Assembly (NCBI GenBank): GCA_964059195.1
Contig: CAXKWD010000009.1
Coordinates: 152,718,778-152,782,777 of the forward strand
Origin: Ectobius pallidus
Lineage: Eukaryota > Arthropoda > Insecta > Blattodea > Ectobiidae
DNA length: 64,000 nucleotides
Direction: 5' to 3'
This document shows, in pieces, positions 43,546-57,297 of this stretch. The notes below the pieces were generated by a model, which searched no databases, was not told the DNA's origin, and was given only the letters and a program-made list of their open reading frames with translations. The stretch's first letter is position 1. Every line of letters begins with the position of its first letter. A program made the translations under genes and the position numbers.

Positions 43546-44912
43546 AAAGAATCAAACCTATATTATTATTCTAGCTAAGATTTAGAACTGCAAGTAAGAA
43601 CTTAATGGTTTGATTGTTGTCCCAGTAAAGATGGTTTTTACGCATGGGAGTCTGCTTATGATGAATCCACCCAGTAACGGACTGTGGAGTTGTTCCTTGC
43701 CGGGGTGAAAAAATTGCCCTGGTGTTAGAGTTAATTTTTCTTTTAGGAAATAGTCCACATAGTTATATCAGTCAAAATGACGTCACGGAAAAATAGAAAC
43801 GGTTGCATTCAAATTAATTAATATTAGATATCATGGCACATCAAACATATGATGTGAGAAATGTTTGAAAGTGGTACATTAGTTTCTGAATGGTATATGC
43901 CGGCGTTGTTTGTAAATAATATGTAAACCTTAATCGTCCAAATTTTTACACGTATGTGTTACAAAGTTTCTGTAATATAGCGTATTTTGCACTTTTTTGT
44001 TTTGTTTGGTGTCTGCCCTTCATCCAAAGTGTTTCTCTGCCATTGGCTACACCTCCGGTCACCTGTCCTTACCAAACATTATTCTTGTTATGTCTTGTTA
44101 TTTTTTATTTTGTTTGGTGCCCGCCCTTCACCCCCGGGGTTTCTCTGCCAATGGCGACACCTCCGGTCATCTGTCATCACGAAACATTTTTAAAAATCTG
44201 TCCTATGTTAATAAGCAATTTTAAAATATTGTAGGTTTCTTTGGTTATGATGTTTCATGTCCCCATCTTCTTTCTTCCTTTTCCATTTAAATGAGCATTC
44301 TCCTCTTCGTCCTCTTTTTCTTTGTCTTTTTCTAGGTCCTCTTTTTCTATGCTTTCTGCTTCGTCCTCTTCTCTTATCTGTACTCTCCTCTTGTTGGTCT
44401 GCTAAGTCTGTGTCCTCTTCTTGGTCCCCTCCCTGGTTCTATTCCTTCATCCTTTCTGGTGAAACGACTTCCTTTTACGTCCAGTCTGCTTCTACAACTG
44501 ACAGCTGGCAGTTGGAGAGTATAGGGATACCTGACTGAATGGAAAATAAGCAAAATGGGAAGATGGAAAAAATTGCCCATTTTTACTTAAGAAGTAAGGT
44601 TATAGTGAACGATGAAGTAGTATTTCAATGGTTGAAGGGTCGACAGTTTCTACAGCCTATTAAAGAAATTGACGTCCACAACAGACTGATCAAGAAAGTT
44701 AAGGATCACAAATGTATAATTTTGATAGCGTTTAGGTCATTTATGTTCAAAGTAGACAAATTGGGAATATAATATGAGTCCGCTATTCATGGATACTATT
44801 GAACGAGTTTCTTAGAAAGCAAATGAAGACTTTGTAAATGGCAAAAAGACAAATTACAAAAAGACCTTAACTGACAAGACATAAACAATAATACCCAGAC
44901 ATGACATAGACT
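43546..44912 (+). other. Unit spacer with 108-bp duplication and pyrimidine tract
   Basis: Mostly unique within the unit. Contains a perfect TGACGTCA (43778-43785), a two-copy 108-bp duplication (TTTGTTTGGTG starting 44001 and 44109, with CTCTGCCAATGGC and CACCTCCGGTCA), and a C/T-rich tract (about 44265-44470). Function unknown. The several overlapping 65-93 residue frames here are low-complexity and not credible as genes. Confidence 0.7.
44539..44772 (+). CDS. 77-residue frame, unknown, repeated in every unit
   Basis: Starts MENKQNGKMEK, lysine-rich, with no signal peptide or recognised domain. It recurs unchanged at 49546-49779, 54416-54649 and 59436-59669. That identity is shared by surrounding non-coding DNA, so it does not show selection. 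It lies just upstream of Gag remnant 2, and the sequence beyond its stop (KVDKLGI, then YESAIHG) has a distant match at about 20790-20850. It may be a broken piece of the same retrotransposon. Unlikely to be a gene. Confidence 0.2.
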   Translation: MENKQNGKMEKIAHFYLRSKVIVNDEVVFQWLKGRQFLQPIKEIDVHNRLIKKVKDHKCIILIAFRSFMFKVDKLGI

Positions 44913-45585
44913 GAACAGAATATGCAGGTACAGTTGAATGGATGAAGTACGGAAATTTGCTTCTTGATGTGAAAATACTGTACTGGGTTTGTAGACAGAT
45001 GAGGAGGAAGACGCCTACACTCATGAGTACAATTATGAGATTAATAAAAATAATATGGATGATATAGGATCAAAGATGACCAATGTTTCCCTCGACGCAG
45101 ATGTCGACCATGCAGAAATTCCATAAACGGATGCTCCACTTGCTATAGTTATGAAGAGTTTAAAACTACCTAGGATAGGACTAGGAAAATTAGGGGGACA
45201 TGTGAATATCTGGTAAGGGCTTTGGAGCACATATAAAGGAATCCGTGAAGACAATTACAGATCAGAGGATAAATTACAGAATATGATTCAATACACTATA
45301 CCTCGTAGTTTAGTTAATAGTCCCCACGACACTGCTAAGATTTGTCCATAGGTATTAGACAGCATAAGAAATCTGCTTGGGCGTGTGGAGATGTTAACCG
45401 AATATTATGTTAGAGAACTCTTTGGACTAGTCATACGAAACGTATCCTATAAAAAGTCCAAGACTGGCTGCTTTGTTTGACAAATCAGTATGTCCGTTGA
45501 GATCTTTAGAGTTTATGGGGTGACAAGAGATAAGCAAGCATCTATGTTATTTCAACTTGTAGAAACCCGTTTGCCCGAGTTTTAA
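44913..45585 (+). pseudogene. BEL/Pao Gag remnant 2, unit 1
   Basis: Diverged paralogue of remnant 1, offset about 2,558 bp. It keeps more of the middle: LKLPRIGLGKLGGHVNIW, then GIREDNYRSEDKLQNMIQY, VLDSIRNLLGRVEMLTEYYV and RELFGLVIRNV. These fit the Gag domain in order, with stops after NIW and elsewhere. The final LESMG part is replaced by a shifted frame. Both remnants precede a 108-bp array, so Gag piece plus 108-bp array was probably one module duplicated inside the unit. Confidence 0.78.
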
Positions 45586-46085
45586 GTTTAGGTTGGCTGT
45601 AGTTGCTGATTTTACGTCTCCTACCTCCCTCTTGTCATGACAGTTGATGTCCTTGCATTGTAGGGAGTGGAGATGAGACTAGAGTTGTAAAGGTTTGTGG
45701 TGGCTGTAGTCGCTGACATTTTCTCCTGTTCCCTCTGTCTTGCAATAGCGGCTCTTTCTCATGTTTTTAAGTTGTAGACCGTTGTGATGAGACTTGATTT
45801 AATGGCTTGTGGTGCTGTAGTCGCTGATGTTTTTTTCTATTCCCTCTCTCTTGCAGACATGTCCCCTCCTCGTGATCTTACATTGCAAACAGTGCTGATG
45901 AAGCTTGAGTTGTTGGTTTGGGTTGGCTGTAGATGCTGATTTTTTCCTCCTATCTCTCTCTTCTGTCGTGGCAGTTAATCATGTTCTTACACTGTAGGCA
46001 GTGGTGTTGAGACTTGAGGTAGTTGTGGTCGCTGACATTTCAGTTTGTTCCCTCCCTGTTGCAGTCAACGTCGTTTCCAAAGTTT
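45586..46085 (+). repeat. ~108-bp subrepeat array, second (units 1/2)
   Basis: Starts GGTTGGCTGTAGTTGCTGAT and has four to five copies. In unit 2 one copy has lost 13 bp (AGTTGTAGACTTG) near 46013, which explains the 5,007-bp spacing. Confidence 0.88.
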
Positions 46086-47407
46086 TTACATTTTTACATT
46101 ATTCTAAATAAACTCACTTTCGTTTATTTCCATCTTGAATTTCAACACTTTGATATAAACTCACACTACTATATTCTTCATTATAGTTTGCTATAGTTAA
46201 ATTTCTATCACGAAAACGGATGGCATCAAGGTGATTAAAGGCAGATTTTTTATTCTAAACAAACTCACTTTTATTTATTTCCATCTTGAATTTCGACACT
46301 TTGAAACATACTAACACTACTTTATTCTTCATTATAGTTGGTTATAAACTAATTTCTCAAACGAAAGCATATATCGTCACCGTGGTTAAAGACACTGTTT
46401 TTATTCTAAACACAAGTAACTTTTATTTATTTCATCTTGAATTTCAACACTTTGAAAGGCACTCACACTACATTCGTCTTCATTATAGTTGCTTTTGTTT
46501 AAATTTCGTTCACAAAAACGGATGCCATCGCTTTGATTAAAGGCAGTTTTTTATTTTAAAAAACTCACTTTCATTTATTTCCATCTGGTTTTTCAACACT
46601 TTGAAACAAACTTACACTACGTTCTTCTTCATTATAGTTGGCTATAGTTTCACTTCTATCACGAAAACGGATGGCATCAAGGTGATTAAAGGCAGATTTT
46701 TTATTCTAAACAAACTCACTTTTATTTATTTCATCTTGAATTTCAACACTTTGAAAGGCACTCACACTACATTCGTCTTCATTATAGTTGGTTATAGTCT
46801 AATGTCTCAAACGAAAACATATGTCATCACCGTGGTTAAAGGCACTCATTTTATTCTAAACACAACTCACTTTTAGTCTTTTATATAATTCCACCTTGAA
46901 TTTAAACACTTTGAATTAAACTCACACTAGTTTATTCTTCATTATAGTTGGGTGTAGTTAAATTTAGCAAACGAAAACGGTTGCAATCGCCTTGATTAAA
47001 GGCTGTCTTTTCATTCAAAACAAAAGTCACTTTTATTTATTCTATCTTGAATTTTAACACTTAAGCTCACACTACTTTAATCTTCATTATAGTTGGCTAT
47101 AGTTAAATTTCGATCACGAAAATAGATGCAATCGCTGTTATTAAAGACAGTTTTTTTTATTCTAAACAAACTCACTTCTATTTTTTTTCCAACTTGAATA
47201 TAAACACTACTTTATTCTTCATTAATGTTGGCTATAGTGTAATTTCTCAAACGAAAACAGGTTTCATATCCTTGGTTAAAGGCACTCTTTTTATCATAAA
47301 CACAATTCACTCTTATACTTTTATATAATACCATCTTGAATTTAAACACTTTGAAACAAACTCACACTACTTTCATATTCTTTATAGATGGCTATAGTTA
47401 AATTTCG

Positions 47408-48032
47408 CATTCCCGTCTTGATGTGAAAATACTGTACTGGGTTTGATGACAGACGAGGAGGAAGAAGCCTACACTCATGAGTACAATTATAAAATTAATG
47501 AAAATAATATGGATAATATAAGATCAAAGATGACCAATGTTTCCCTCGACGCAGATGTCAACCAAGCAGAAATTCAATAACGGATGCTCCACTTGCTATA
47601 GTTATGAAGAACTTATAACTACCGAGGTTAGAACTAGACTAATTAGGAGGAGAACTAATATCTGGTAAAGGTTTTGGAGCTTGTATAAAGGAATCCGTGA
47701 AGACAAATACAGATCAGAGGATACATTACAGAATATGATTCAATGCACTAAACATGGTAGTTTAGTTAACAGTCCCAAGACACTAATAGGATTTATCCAA
47801 AAGTAATAGAAAGCATAAGGAATCTGTTAGGGCGTGTGGAGTTGTTAACCGAATATTATGTTAGAGAACTCTTTGGACTAGTCATACGAAACGTATCCTA
47901 TAAAAGTCCAAGGCTGGCTGTTTTATTTGACAAATTAGAATGTCAGCTGAGAGCTTTAGAGTCCACGGGATGACAAGAGATAAGTACGCATCTATGATAT
48001 TTGCACTTGTAGAAACCTGTTTCCCCGAGTTG
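47408..48032 (+). pseudogene. BEL/Pao Gag remnant 1, unit 2
   Basis: Same as 42401-43025 with few substitutions (CATTCCCGTCTTG for CATTCCCTTCTTG at the start; GAGTCCACGGGATGA for GAGTCCATGGGATGA at the end). Shares its stops, so decay preceded amplification. Confidence 0.78.
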
Positions 48033-49919
48033 TAAGCTTAGGTTGGCTGTAGGTGCTGATTTTACTTCTCCTACCTCTCTCTTATCGTCATGACAGTTCG
48101 TGTCCTTGCATTGTAGGGAGTGGTGATGAGACTAGACTTGTAGAGGTTTGTGGTGGCTGTAGTCGCTGATGTGTTTTTCCAATTCCCTCTCTCTTGCAGA
48201 CATGACCGCTCCTCGTGATCTTACATTGCAGACAGTGCTGATGAAACTTGAGTTGTTCGTTGGGGTTGGCTGTAGTTGCTTATTTTTTCCTCCTATCTCT
48301 CTCTTCTGTCAAGCAGTTCCTCATGTTGTTACGCTGAAGGCAGAGATGGTGAGACTTGAGTTGTAGACTTGAGGTAGTTGTATTCGCTGAAATTTCCTTT
48401 TGTTCCCTCTCTCTTGCAGTCATGGTCGTTTCTAAAGTTTTGACATTGTCGGCAGTGGTGATTAGACTTCATTTGTAGGCTTGTGGTGGCTGTAATCGCT
48501 GATATTTTGTTGCTCCCTCTCTCTTGCAATCATGGCCGTTCCTCATTAAGAAAAAGAATCAAACCTATATTATTATTCTAGCTAAGATTTAGAACTGCAA
48601 GTAAGAACTTAATGGTTTGATTGTTGTCCCAGTAAAGATGGTTTTTACGCATGGGAGTCTGCTTATGATGAATCCACCCAGTAACGGACTGTGGAGTTGT
48701 TCCTTGCCGGGGTGAAAAAATTGCCCTGGTGTTAGAGTTAATTTTTCTTTTAGGAAATAGTCCACATAGTTATATCAGTCAAAATGACGTCACGGAAAAA
48801 TAGAAACGGTTGCATTCAAATTAATTAATATTAGATATCATGGCACATCAAACATATGATGTGAGAAATGTTTGAAAGTGGTACATTAGTTTCTGAATGG
48901 TATATGCCGGCGTTGTTTGTAAATAATATGTAAACCTTAATCGTCCAAATTTTTACACGTATGTGTTACAAAGTTTCTGTAATATAGCGTATTTTGCACT
49001 TTTTTGTTTTGTTTGGTGTCTGCCCTTCATCCAAAGTGTTTCTCTGCCATTGGCTACACCTCCGGTCACCTGTCCTTACCAAACATTATTCTTGTTATGT
49101 CTTGTTATTTTTTATTTTGTTTGGTGCCCGCCCTTCACCCCCGGGGTTTCTCTGCCAATGGCGACACCTCCGGTCATCTGTCATCACGAAACATTTTTAA
49201 AAATCTGTCCTATGTTAATAAGCAATTTTAAAATATTGTAGGTTTCTTTGGTTATGATGTTTCATGTCCCCATCTTCTTTCTTCCTTTTCCATTTAAATG
49301 AGCATTCTCCTCTTCGTCCTCTTTTTCTTTGTCTTTTTCTAGGTCCTCTTTTTCTATGCTTTCTGCTTCGTCCTCTTCTCTTATCTGTACTCTCCTCTTG
49401 TTGGTCTGCTAAGTCTGTGTCCTCTTCTTGGTCCCCTCCCTGGTTCTATTCCTTCATCCTTTCTGGTGAAACGACTTCCTTTTACGTCCAGTCTGCTTCT
49501 ACAACTGACAGCTGGCAGTTGGAGAGTATAGGGATACCTGACTGAATGGAAAATAAGCAAAATGGGAAGATGGAAAAAATTGCCCATTTTTACTTAAGAA
49601 GTAAGGTTATAGTGAACGATGAAGTAGTATTTCAATGGTTGAAGGGTCGACAGTTTCTACAGCCTATTAAAGAAATTGACGTCCACAACAGACTGATCAA
49701 GAAAGTTAAGGATCACAAATGTATAATTTTGATAGCGTTTAGGTCATTTATGTTCAAAGTAGACAAATTGGGAATATAATATGAGTCCGCTATTCATGGA
49801 TACTATTGAACGAGTTTCTTAGAAAGCAAATGAAGACTTTGTAAATGGCAAAAAGACAAATTACAAAAAGACCTTAACTGACAAGACATAAACAATAATA
49901 CCCAGACATGACATAGACT

Positions 49920-50592
49920 GATCAGAATATGCAGGTACAGTTGAATGGATGAAGTACGGAAATTTGCTTCTTGATGTGAAAATACTGTACTTGGTTTGTA
50001 GACAGATGAGGAGGAAGACGCCTACACTCATGAGTACAATTATGAGATTAATAAAAATAATATGGATGATATAGGATCAAAGATGACCAATATTTCCCTC
50101 GACGCAGATGTCGACCATGCAGAAATTCCATAAACAGATGCTCCACTTGCTATAGTTATGAAGAGTTTAAAACTACCTAGGATAGGACTAGGAAAATTAG
50201 GGGGACATGTGAATATCTGGTAAGGGCTTTGGAGCACATATAAAGGAATCCGTGAAGACAATTACAGATCAGAGGATAAATTACAGAATATGATTCAATA
50301 CACTATACCTCGTAGTTTAGTTAATAGTCTCCACGACACTGCTAAGATTTGTCCATAGGTATTAGACAGCATAAGAAATCTGCTTGGGCGTGTGGAGATG
50401 TTAACCGAATATTATGTTAGAGAACTCTTTGGACTAGTCATACGAAACGTATCCTATAAAAAGTCCAAGACTGGCTGCTTTGTTTGACAAATCAGTATGT
50501 CCGTTGAGATCTTTAGAGTTTATGGGGTGACAAGAGATAAGCAAGCATCTATGTTATTTCAACTTGTAGAAACCCGTTTGCCCGAGTTTTAA
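49920..50592 (+). pseudogene. BEL/Pao Gag remnant 2, unit 2
   Basis: Copy of 44913-45585 with a handful of changes (for example AAACAGATGCTCC for AAACGGATGCTCC). Same stops. Confidence 0.77.
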
Positions 50593-52277
50593 GTTTAGGT
50601 TGGCTGTAGTTGCTGATTTTTCGTCTCCTACCTCCCTCTTGTCATGACAGTTGATGTCCTTGCATTGTAGGGAGTGGAGATGAGACTAGAGTTGTAAAGG
50701 TTTGTGGTGGCTGTAGTCGCTGACATTTTCTCCTGTTCCCTCTGTCTTGCAATAGCGGCTCTTTCTCATGTTTTTAAGTTGTAGACCGTTGTGATGAGAC
50801 TTGATTTAATGGCTTGTGGTGCTGTAGTCGCTGATGTTTTTTTCTATTCCCTCTCTCTTGCAGACATGTCCCCTCCTCGTGATCTTACATTGCAAACAGT
50901 GCTGATGAAGCTTGAGTTGTTGGTTTGGGTTGGCTGTAGATGCTGATTTTTTCCTCCTATCTCTCTCTTCTGTCGTGGCAGTTAATCTTGTTCTTACACT
51001 GTAGGCAGTGGTGTTGAGACTTGAGTTGTAGACTTGAGGTAGTTGTGGTCGCTGACATTTCAGTTTGTTCCCTCCCTGTTGCAGTCAACGTCGTTTCCAA
51101 AGTTTTTACATTTTTACATTATTCTAAATAAACTCACTTTCGTTTATTTCCATCTTGAATTTCAACACTTTGATATAAACTCACACTACTATATTCTTCA
51201 TTATAGTTTGCTATAGTTAAATTTCTATCACGAAAACGGATGGCATCAAGGTGATTAAAGGCAGATTTTTTATTCTAAACAAACTCACTTTTATTTATTT
51301 CCATCTTGAATTTCGACACTTTGAAACATACTAACACTACTTTATTCTTCATTATAGTTGGTTATAAACTAATTTCTCAAACGAAAGCATATATCGTCAC
51401 CGTGGTTAAAGACACTGTTTTTATTCTAAACACAAGTAACTTTTATTTATTTCATCTTGAATTTCAACACTTTGAAAGGCACTCACACTACATTCGTCTT
51501 CATTATAGTTGCTTTTGTTTAAATTTCGTTCACAAAAACGGATGCCATCGCTTTGATTAAAGGCAGTTTTTTATTTTAAAAAACTCACTTTCATTTATTT
51601 CCATCTGGAATTTCAACACTTTGAAACAAACTTACACTACGTTCTTCTTCATTATAGTTGGCTATAGTTTCACTTCTATCACGAAAACGGATGGCATCAA
51701 GGTGATTAAAGGCAGATTTTTTATTCTAAACACAACTCACTTTTAGTCTTTTATATAATTCCACCTTGAATTTAAACACTTTGAATTAAACTCACACTAG
51801 TTTATTCTTCATTATAGTTGGGTGTAGTTAAATTTAGCAAACGAAAACGGTTGCAATCGCCTTGATTAAAGGCTGTCTTTTCATTCAAAACAAAAGTCAC
51901 TTTTATTTATTCTATCTTGAATTTTAACACTTAAGCTCACACTACTTTAATCTTCATTATAGTTGGCTATAGTTAAATTTCGATCACGAAAACAGATGCA
52001 ATCGCTGTTATTAAAGACAGTTTTTTTTATTCTAAACAAACTCACTTCTATTTTTTTTCCAACTTGAATATAAACACTACTTTATTCTTCATTAATGTTG
52101 GCTATAGTGTAATTTCTCAAACGAAAACAGGTTTCATATCCTTGGTTAAAGGCACTCTTTTTATCATAAACACAATTCACTCTTATACTTTTATATAATA
52201 CCATCTTGAATTTAAACACTTTGAAACAAACTCACACTACTTTCATATTCTTTATAGATGGCTATAGTTAAATTTCG

Positions 52278-52902
52278 CATTCCCTTCTTGATGTGAAAAT
52301 ACTGTACTGGGTTTGATGACAGACGAGGAGGAAGAAGCCTACACTCATGAGTACAATTATAAAATTAATAAAAATAATATGGATAATATAAGATCAAAGA
52401 TGACCAATGTTTCCCTCGACGCAGATGTCAACCAAGCAGAAATTCAATAACGGATGCTCCACTTGCTATAGTTATGAAGAACTTATAACTACCGAGGTTA
52501 GAACTAGACTAATTAGGAGGAGAACTAATATCTGGTAAAGGTTTTGGAGCTTGTATAAAGGAATCCGTGAAGACAAATACAGATCAGAGGATACATTACA
52601 GAATATGATTCAATGCACTAAACATGGTAGTTTAGTTAACAGTCCCAAGACACTAATAGGATTTATCCAAAAGTAATAGAAAGCATAAGGAATCTGTTAG
52701 GGCGTGTGGAGTTGTTAACCGAATATTATGTTAGAGAACTCTTTGGACTAGTCATACGAAACGTATCCTATAAAAGTCCAAGGCTGGCTGTTTTATTTGA
52801 CAAATTAGAATGTCAGCTGAGAGCTTTAGAGTCCACGGGATGACAAGAGATAAGTACGCATCTATGATATTTGCACTTGTAGAAACCTGTTTCCCCGAGT
52901 TG
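52278..52902 (+). pseudogene. BEL/Pao Gag remnant 1, unit 3
   Basis: Near-identical to the unit 1 and 2 copies, with the same stops. Confidence 0.77.
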
Positions 52903-54789
52903 TAAGCTTAGGTTGGCTGTAGGTGCTGATTTTTCTTCTCCTACCTCTCTCTTATCGTCATGACAGTTCGTGTCCTTGCATTGTAGGGAGTGGTGATGAG
53001 ACTAGACTTGTAGAGGTTTGTGGTGGCTGTAGTTGCTGATGTGTTTTCCCAATTCCCTCTCTCTTGCAGACATGACCGCTCCTCGTGATCTTACATTGCA
53101 GACAGTGCTGATGAAACTTGAGTTGTTCGTTGGGGTTGGCTGTAGTTGCTTATTTTTTCCTCCTATCTCTCTCTTCTGTCAAGCAGTTCCTCATGTTGTT
53201 ACGCTGAAGGCAGTGATGGTGAGACTTGAGTTGTAGACTTGAGGTAGTTGTATTCGCTGAAATTTCCTTTTGTTCCCTCTCTCTTGCAGTCATGGTCGTT
53301 TCTAAAGTTTTGACATTGTCGGCAGTGGTGATTAGACTTCATTTGTAGGCTTGTGGTGGCTGTAATCGCTGATATTTTGTTGCTCCCTCTCTCTTGCAAT
53401 CATGGCCGTTCCTCATTAAGAAAAAGAATCAAACCTATATTATTATTCTAGCTAAGATTTAGAACTGCAAGTAAGAACTTAATGGTTTGATTGTTGTCCC
53501 AGTAAAGATGGTTTTTACGCATGGGAGTCTGCTTATGATGAATCCACCCAGTAACGGACTGTGGAGTTGTTCCTTGCCGGGGTGAAAAAATTGCCCTGGT
53601 GTTAGAGTTAATTTTTCTTTTAGGAAATAGTCCACATAGTTATATCAGTCAAAATGACGTCACGGAAAAATAGAAACGGTTGCATTCAAATTAATTAATA
53701 TTAGATATCATGGCACATCAAACATATGATGTGAGAAATGTTTGAAAGTGGTACATTAGTTTCTGAATGGTATATGCCGGCGTTGTTTGTAAATAATATG
53801 TAAACCTTAATCGTCCAAATTTTTACACGTATGTGTTACAAAGTTTCTGTAATATAGAGTATTTTGCACTTTTTTGTTTTGTTTGGTGTCTGCCCTTCAT
53901 CCAAAGTGTTTCTCTGCCATTGGCTACACCTCCGGTCACCTGTCCTTACCAAACATTATTCTTGTTATGTCTTGTTATTTTTTATTTTGTTTGGTGCCCG
54001 CCCTTCACCCCCGGGGTTTCTCTGCCAATGGCGACACCTCCGGTCATCTGTCATCACGAAACATTTTTAAAAATCTGTCCTATGTTAATAAGCAATTTTA
54101 AAATATTGTAGGTTTCTTTGGTTATGATGTTTCATGTCCCCATCTTCTTTCTTCCTTTTCCATTTAAATGAGCATTCTCCTCTTCGTCCTCTTTTTCTTT
54201 GTCTTTTTCTAGGTCCTCTTTTTCTATGCTTTCTGCTTCGTCCTCTTCTCTTATCTGTACTCTCCTCTTGTTGGTCTGCTAAGTCTGTGTCCTCTTCTTG
54301 GTCCCCTCCCTGGTTCTATTCCTTCATCCTTTCTGGTGAAACGACTTCCTTTTACGTCCAGTCTGCTTCTACAACTGACAGCTGGCAGTTGGAGAGTATA
54401 GGGATACCTGACTGAATGGAAAATAAGCAAAATGGGAAGATGGAAAAAATTGCCCATTTTTACTTAAGAAGTAAGGTTATAGTGAACGATGAAGTAGTAT
54501 TTCAATGGTTGAAGGGTCGACAGTTTCTACAGCCTATTAAAGAAATTGACGTCCACAACAGACTGATCAAGAAAGTTAAGGATCACAAATGTATAATTTT
54601 GATAGCGTTTAGGTCATTTATGTTCAAAGTAGACAAATTGGGAATATAATATGAGTCCGCTATTCATGGATACTATTGAACGAGTTTCTTAGAAAGCAAA
54701 TGAAGACTTTGTAAATGGCAAAAAGACAAATTACAAAAAGACCTTAACTGACAAGACATAAACAATAATACCCAGACATGACATAGACT

Positions 54790-55462
54790 GAACAGAATAT
54801 GCAGGTACAGTTGAATGGATGAAGTACGGAAATTTGCTTCTTGATGTGAAAATACTGTACTTGGTTTGTAGACAGATGAGGAGGAAGACGCCTACACTCA
54901 TGAGTACAATTATGAGATTAATAAAAATAATATGGATGATATAGGATCAAAGATGACCAATGTTTCCCTCGACGCAGATGTCGACCATGCAGAAATTCCA
55001 TAAACGGATGCTCCACTTGCTATAGTTATGAAGAGTTTAAAACTACCTAGGATAGGACTAGGAAAATTAGGGGGACATGTGAATATCTGGTAAGGGCTTT
55101 GGAGCACATATAAAGGAATCCGTGAAGACAATTACAGATCAGAGGATAAATTACAGAATATGATTCAATACACTATACCTCGTAGTTTAGTTAATAGTCC
55201 CCACGACACTGCTAAGATTTGTCCATAGGTATTAGACAGCATAAGAAATCTGCTTGGGCGTGTGGAGATGTTAACCGAATATTATGTTAGAGAACTCTTT
55301 GGACTAGTCATACGAAACGTATCCTATAAAAAGTCCAAGACTGGCTGCTTTGTTTGACAAATCAGTATGTCCGTTGAGATCTTTAGAGTTTATGGGGTGA
55401 CAAGAGATAAGCAAGCATCTATGTTATTTCAACTTGTAGAAACCCGTTTGCCCGAGTTTTAA
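54790..55462 (+). pseudogene. BEL/Pao Gag remnant 2, unit 3
   Basis: Near-identical to the copies in units 1 and 2, with the same stops. It reads CTGTACTTGGTTTG where unit 1 has CTGTACTGGGTTTG. Confidence 0.77.
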
Positions 55463-57297
55463 GTTTAGGTTGGCTGTAGTTGCTGATTTTTCGTCTCCTA
55501 CCTCCCTCTTGTCATGACAGTTGATGTCCTTGCATTGTAGGGAGTGGAGATGAGACTAGAGTTGTAAAGGTTTGTGGTGGCTGTAGTCGCTGACATTTTC
55601 TCCTGTTCCCTCTGTCTTGCAATAGCAGCTCTTTCTCATGTTTTTAAGTTGTAGACCGTTGTGATGAGACTTGATTTAATGGCTTGTGGTGCTGTAGTCG
55701 CTGATGTTTTTTTCTATTCCCTCTCTCTTGCAGACATGTCCCCTCCTCGTGATCTTACATTGCAAACAGTGCTGATGAAGCTTGAGTTGTTGGTTTGGGT
55801 TGGCTGTAGATGCTGATTTTTTCCTCCTATCTCTCTCTTCTGTCATGGCAGTTAATCATGTTCTTACACTGTAGGCAGTGGTGTTGAGACTTGAGTTGTA
55901 GACTTGAGGTAGTTGTGGTCGCTGACATTTCAGTTTGTTCCCTCCCTGTTGCAGTCAACGTCGTTTCCAAAGTTTTTACATTTTTACATTATTCTAAATA
56001 AACTCACTTTCGTTTATTTCCATCTTGAATTTCAACACTTTGATATAAACTCACACTACTATATTCTTCATTATAGTTTGCTATAGTTAAATTTCTATCA
56101 CGAAAACGGATGGCATCAAGGTGATTAAAGGCAGATTTTTTATTCTAAACAAACTCACTTTTATTTATTTCCATCTTGAATTTCGACACTTTGAAACATA
56201 CTAACACTACTTTATTCTTCATTATAGTTGGTTATAAACTAATTTCTCAAACGAAAGCATATATCGTCACCATGGTTAAAGACACTCTTTTTATTCTAAA
56301 CACAAGTAACTTTTATTTATTTCATCTTGAATTTCAACACTTTGAAAGGCACTCACACTACATTCGTCTTCATTATAGTTGCTTTTGTTTAAATTTCGTT
56401 CACAAAAACGGATGCCATCGCTTTGATTAAAGGCAGTTTTTTATTTTAAAAAACTCACTTTCATTTATTTCCATCTGGTTTTTCAACACTTTGAAACAAA
56501 CTTACACTACGTTCTTCTTCATTATAGTTGGCTATAGTTTCACTTCTATCACGAAAACGGATGGCATCAAGGTGATTAAAGGCAGATTTTTTATTCTAAA
56601 CAAACTCACTTTTATTTATTTCATCTTGAATTTCAACACTTTGAAAGGCACTCACACTACATTCGTCTTCATTATAGTTGGTTATAGTCTAATGTCTCAA
56701 ACGAAAACATATGTCGTCACCGTGGTTAAAGGCACTCATTTTATTCTAAACACAACTCACTTTTAGTCTTTTATATAATTCCACCTTGAATTTAAACACT
56801 TTGAATTAAACTCACACTAGTTTATTCTTCATTATAGTTGGGTGTAGTTAAATTTAGCAAACGAAAACGGTTGCAATCGCCTTGATTAAAGGCTGTCTTT
56901 TCATTCAAAACAAAAGTCACTTTTATTTATTCTATCTTGAATTTTAACACTTAAGCTCACACTACTTTAATCTTCATTATAGTTGGCTATAGTTAAATTT
57001 CGATCACGAAAACAGATGCAATCGCTGTTATTAAAGACAGTTTTTTTTATTCTAAACAAACTCACTTCTATTTTTTTTCCAACTTGAATATAAACACTAC
57101 TTTATTCTTCATTAATGTTGGCTATAGTGTAATTTCTCAAACGAAAACAGGTTTCATATCCTTGGTTAAAGGCACTCTTTTTATCATAAACACAATTCAC
57201 TCTTATACTTTTATATAATACCATCTTGAATTTAAACACTTTGAAACAAACTCACACTACTTTCATATTCTTTATAGATGGCTATAGTTAAATTTCG

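Larger units (their letters stand above)
39964..45873 (+). repeat. 5-kb tandem repeat, unit 1 (5,910 bp with insertion)
   Basis: Phase set at GATCTTACATTGCA. Removing a LINE fragment plus its duplication (592 bp) leaves 5,318 bp, that is 5,020 plus 298, or two extra ~149-bp subunits (within about 40866-41168). Order: 108-bp repeats (39964-40180), 150-bp array (to 42400), Gag remnant 1, 108-bp array, spacer (43546-44912), Gag remnant 2, start of the next 108-bp array. The left edge cuts into CR1-like LINE sequence. Confidence 0.93.
45874..50880 (+). repeat. 5-kb tandem repeat, unit 2 (5,007 bp)
   Basis: Complete unit without the LINE insertion; 13 bp shorter than the 5,020-bp standard. 150-bp array 46086-47407 (nine anchors), Gag remnants at 47408-48032 and 49920-50592, 108-bp arrays at 48032-48552 and from 50593, spacer 48553-49919. 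Private or shared variants include GACACTGTTTTTATT (also in unit 3) and CCATCTGGTTTTTCAAC (also in units 4 and 5). Confidence 0.95.
50881..55750 (+). repeat. 5-kb tandem repeat, unit 3 (4,870 bp)
   Basis: 150 bp shorter than the standard because one 150-bp subunit is missing. GCAGATTTTTTATTCTAAAC at about 51713 continues directly into ACAACTCACTTTTAGTC, whereas other units have one more subunit between. 150-bp array about 51106-52277. Gag remnants 52278-52902 and 54790-55462; spacer 53423-54789. Confidence 0.95.

Noticed and set aside
43956..44580. Overlapping 66-93 residue frames on both strands, repeated in each unit
   Set aside because: They lie in a 108-bp duplication and a pyrimidine tract. 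Repetition only reflects the 5-kb duplication.
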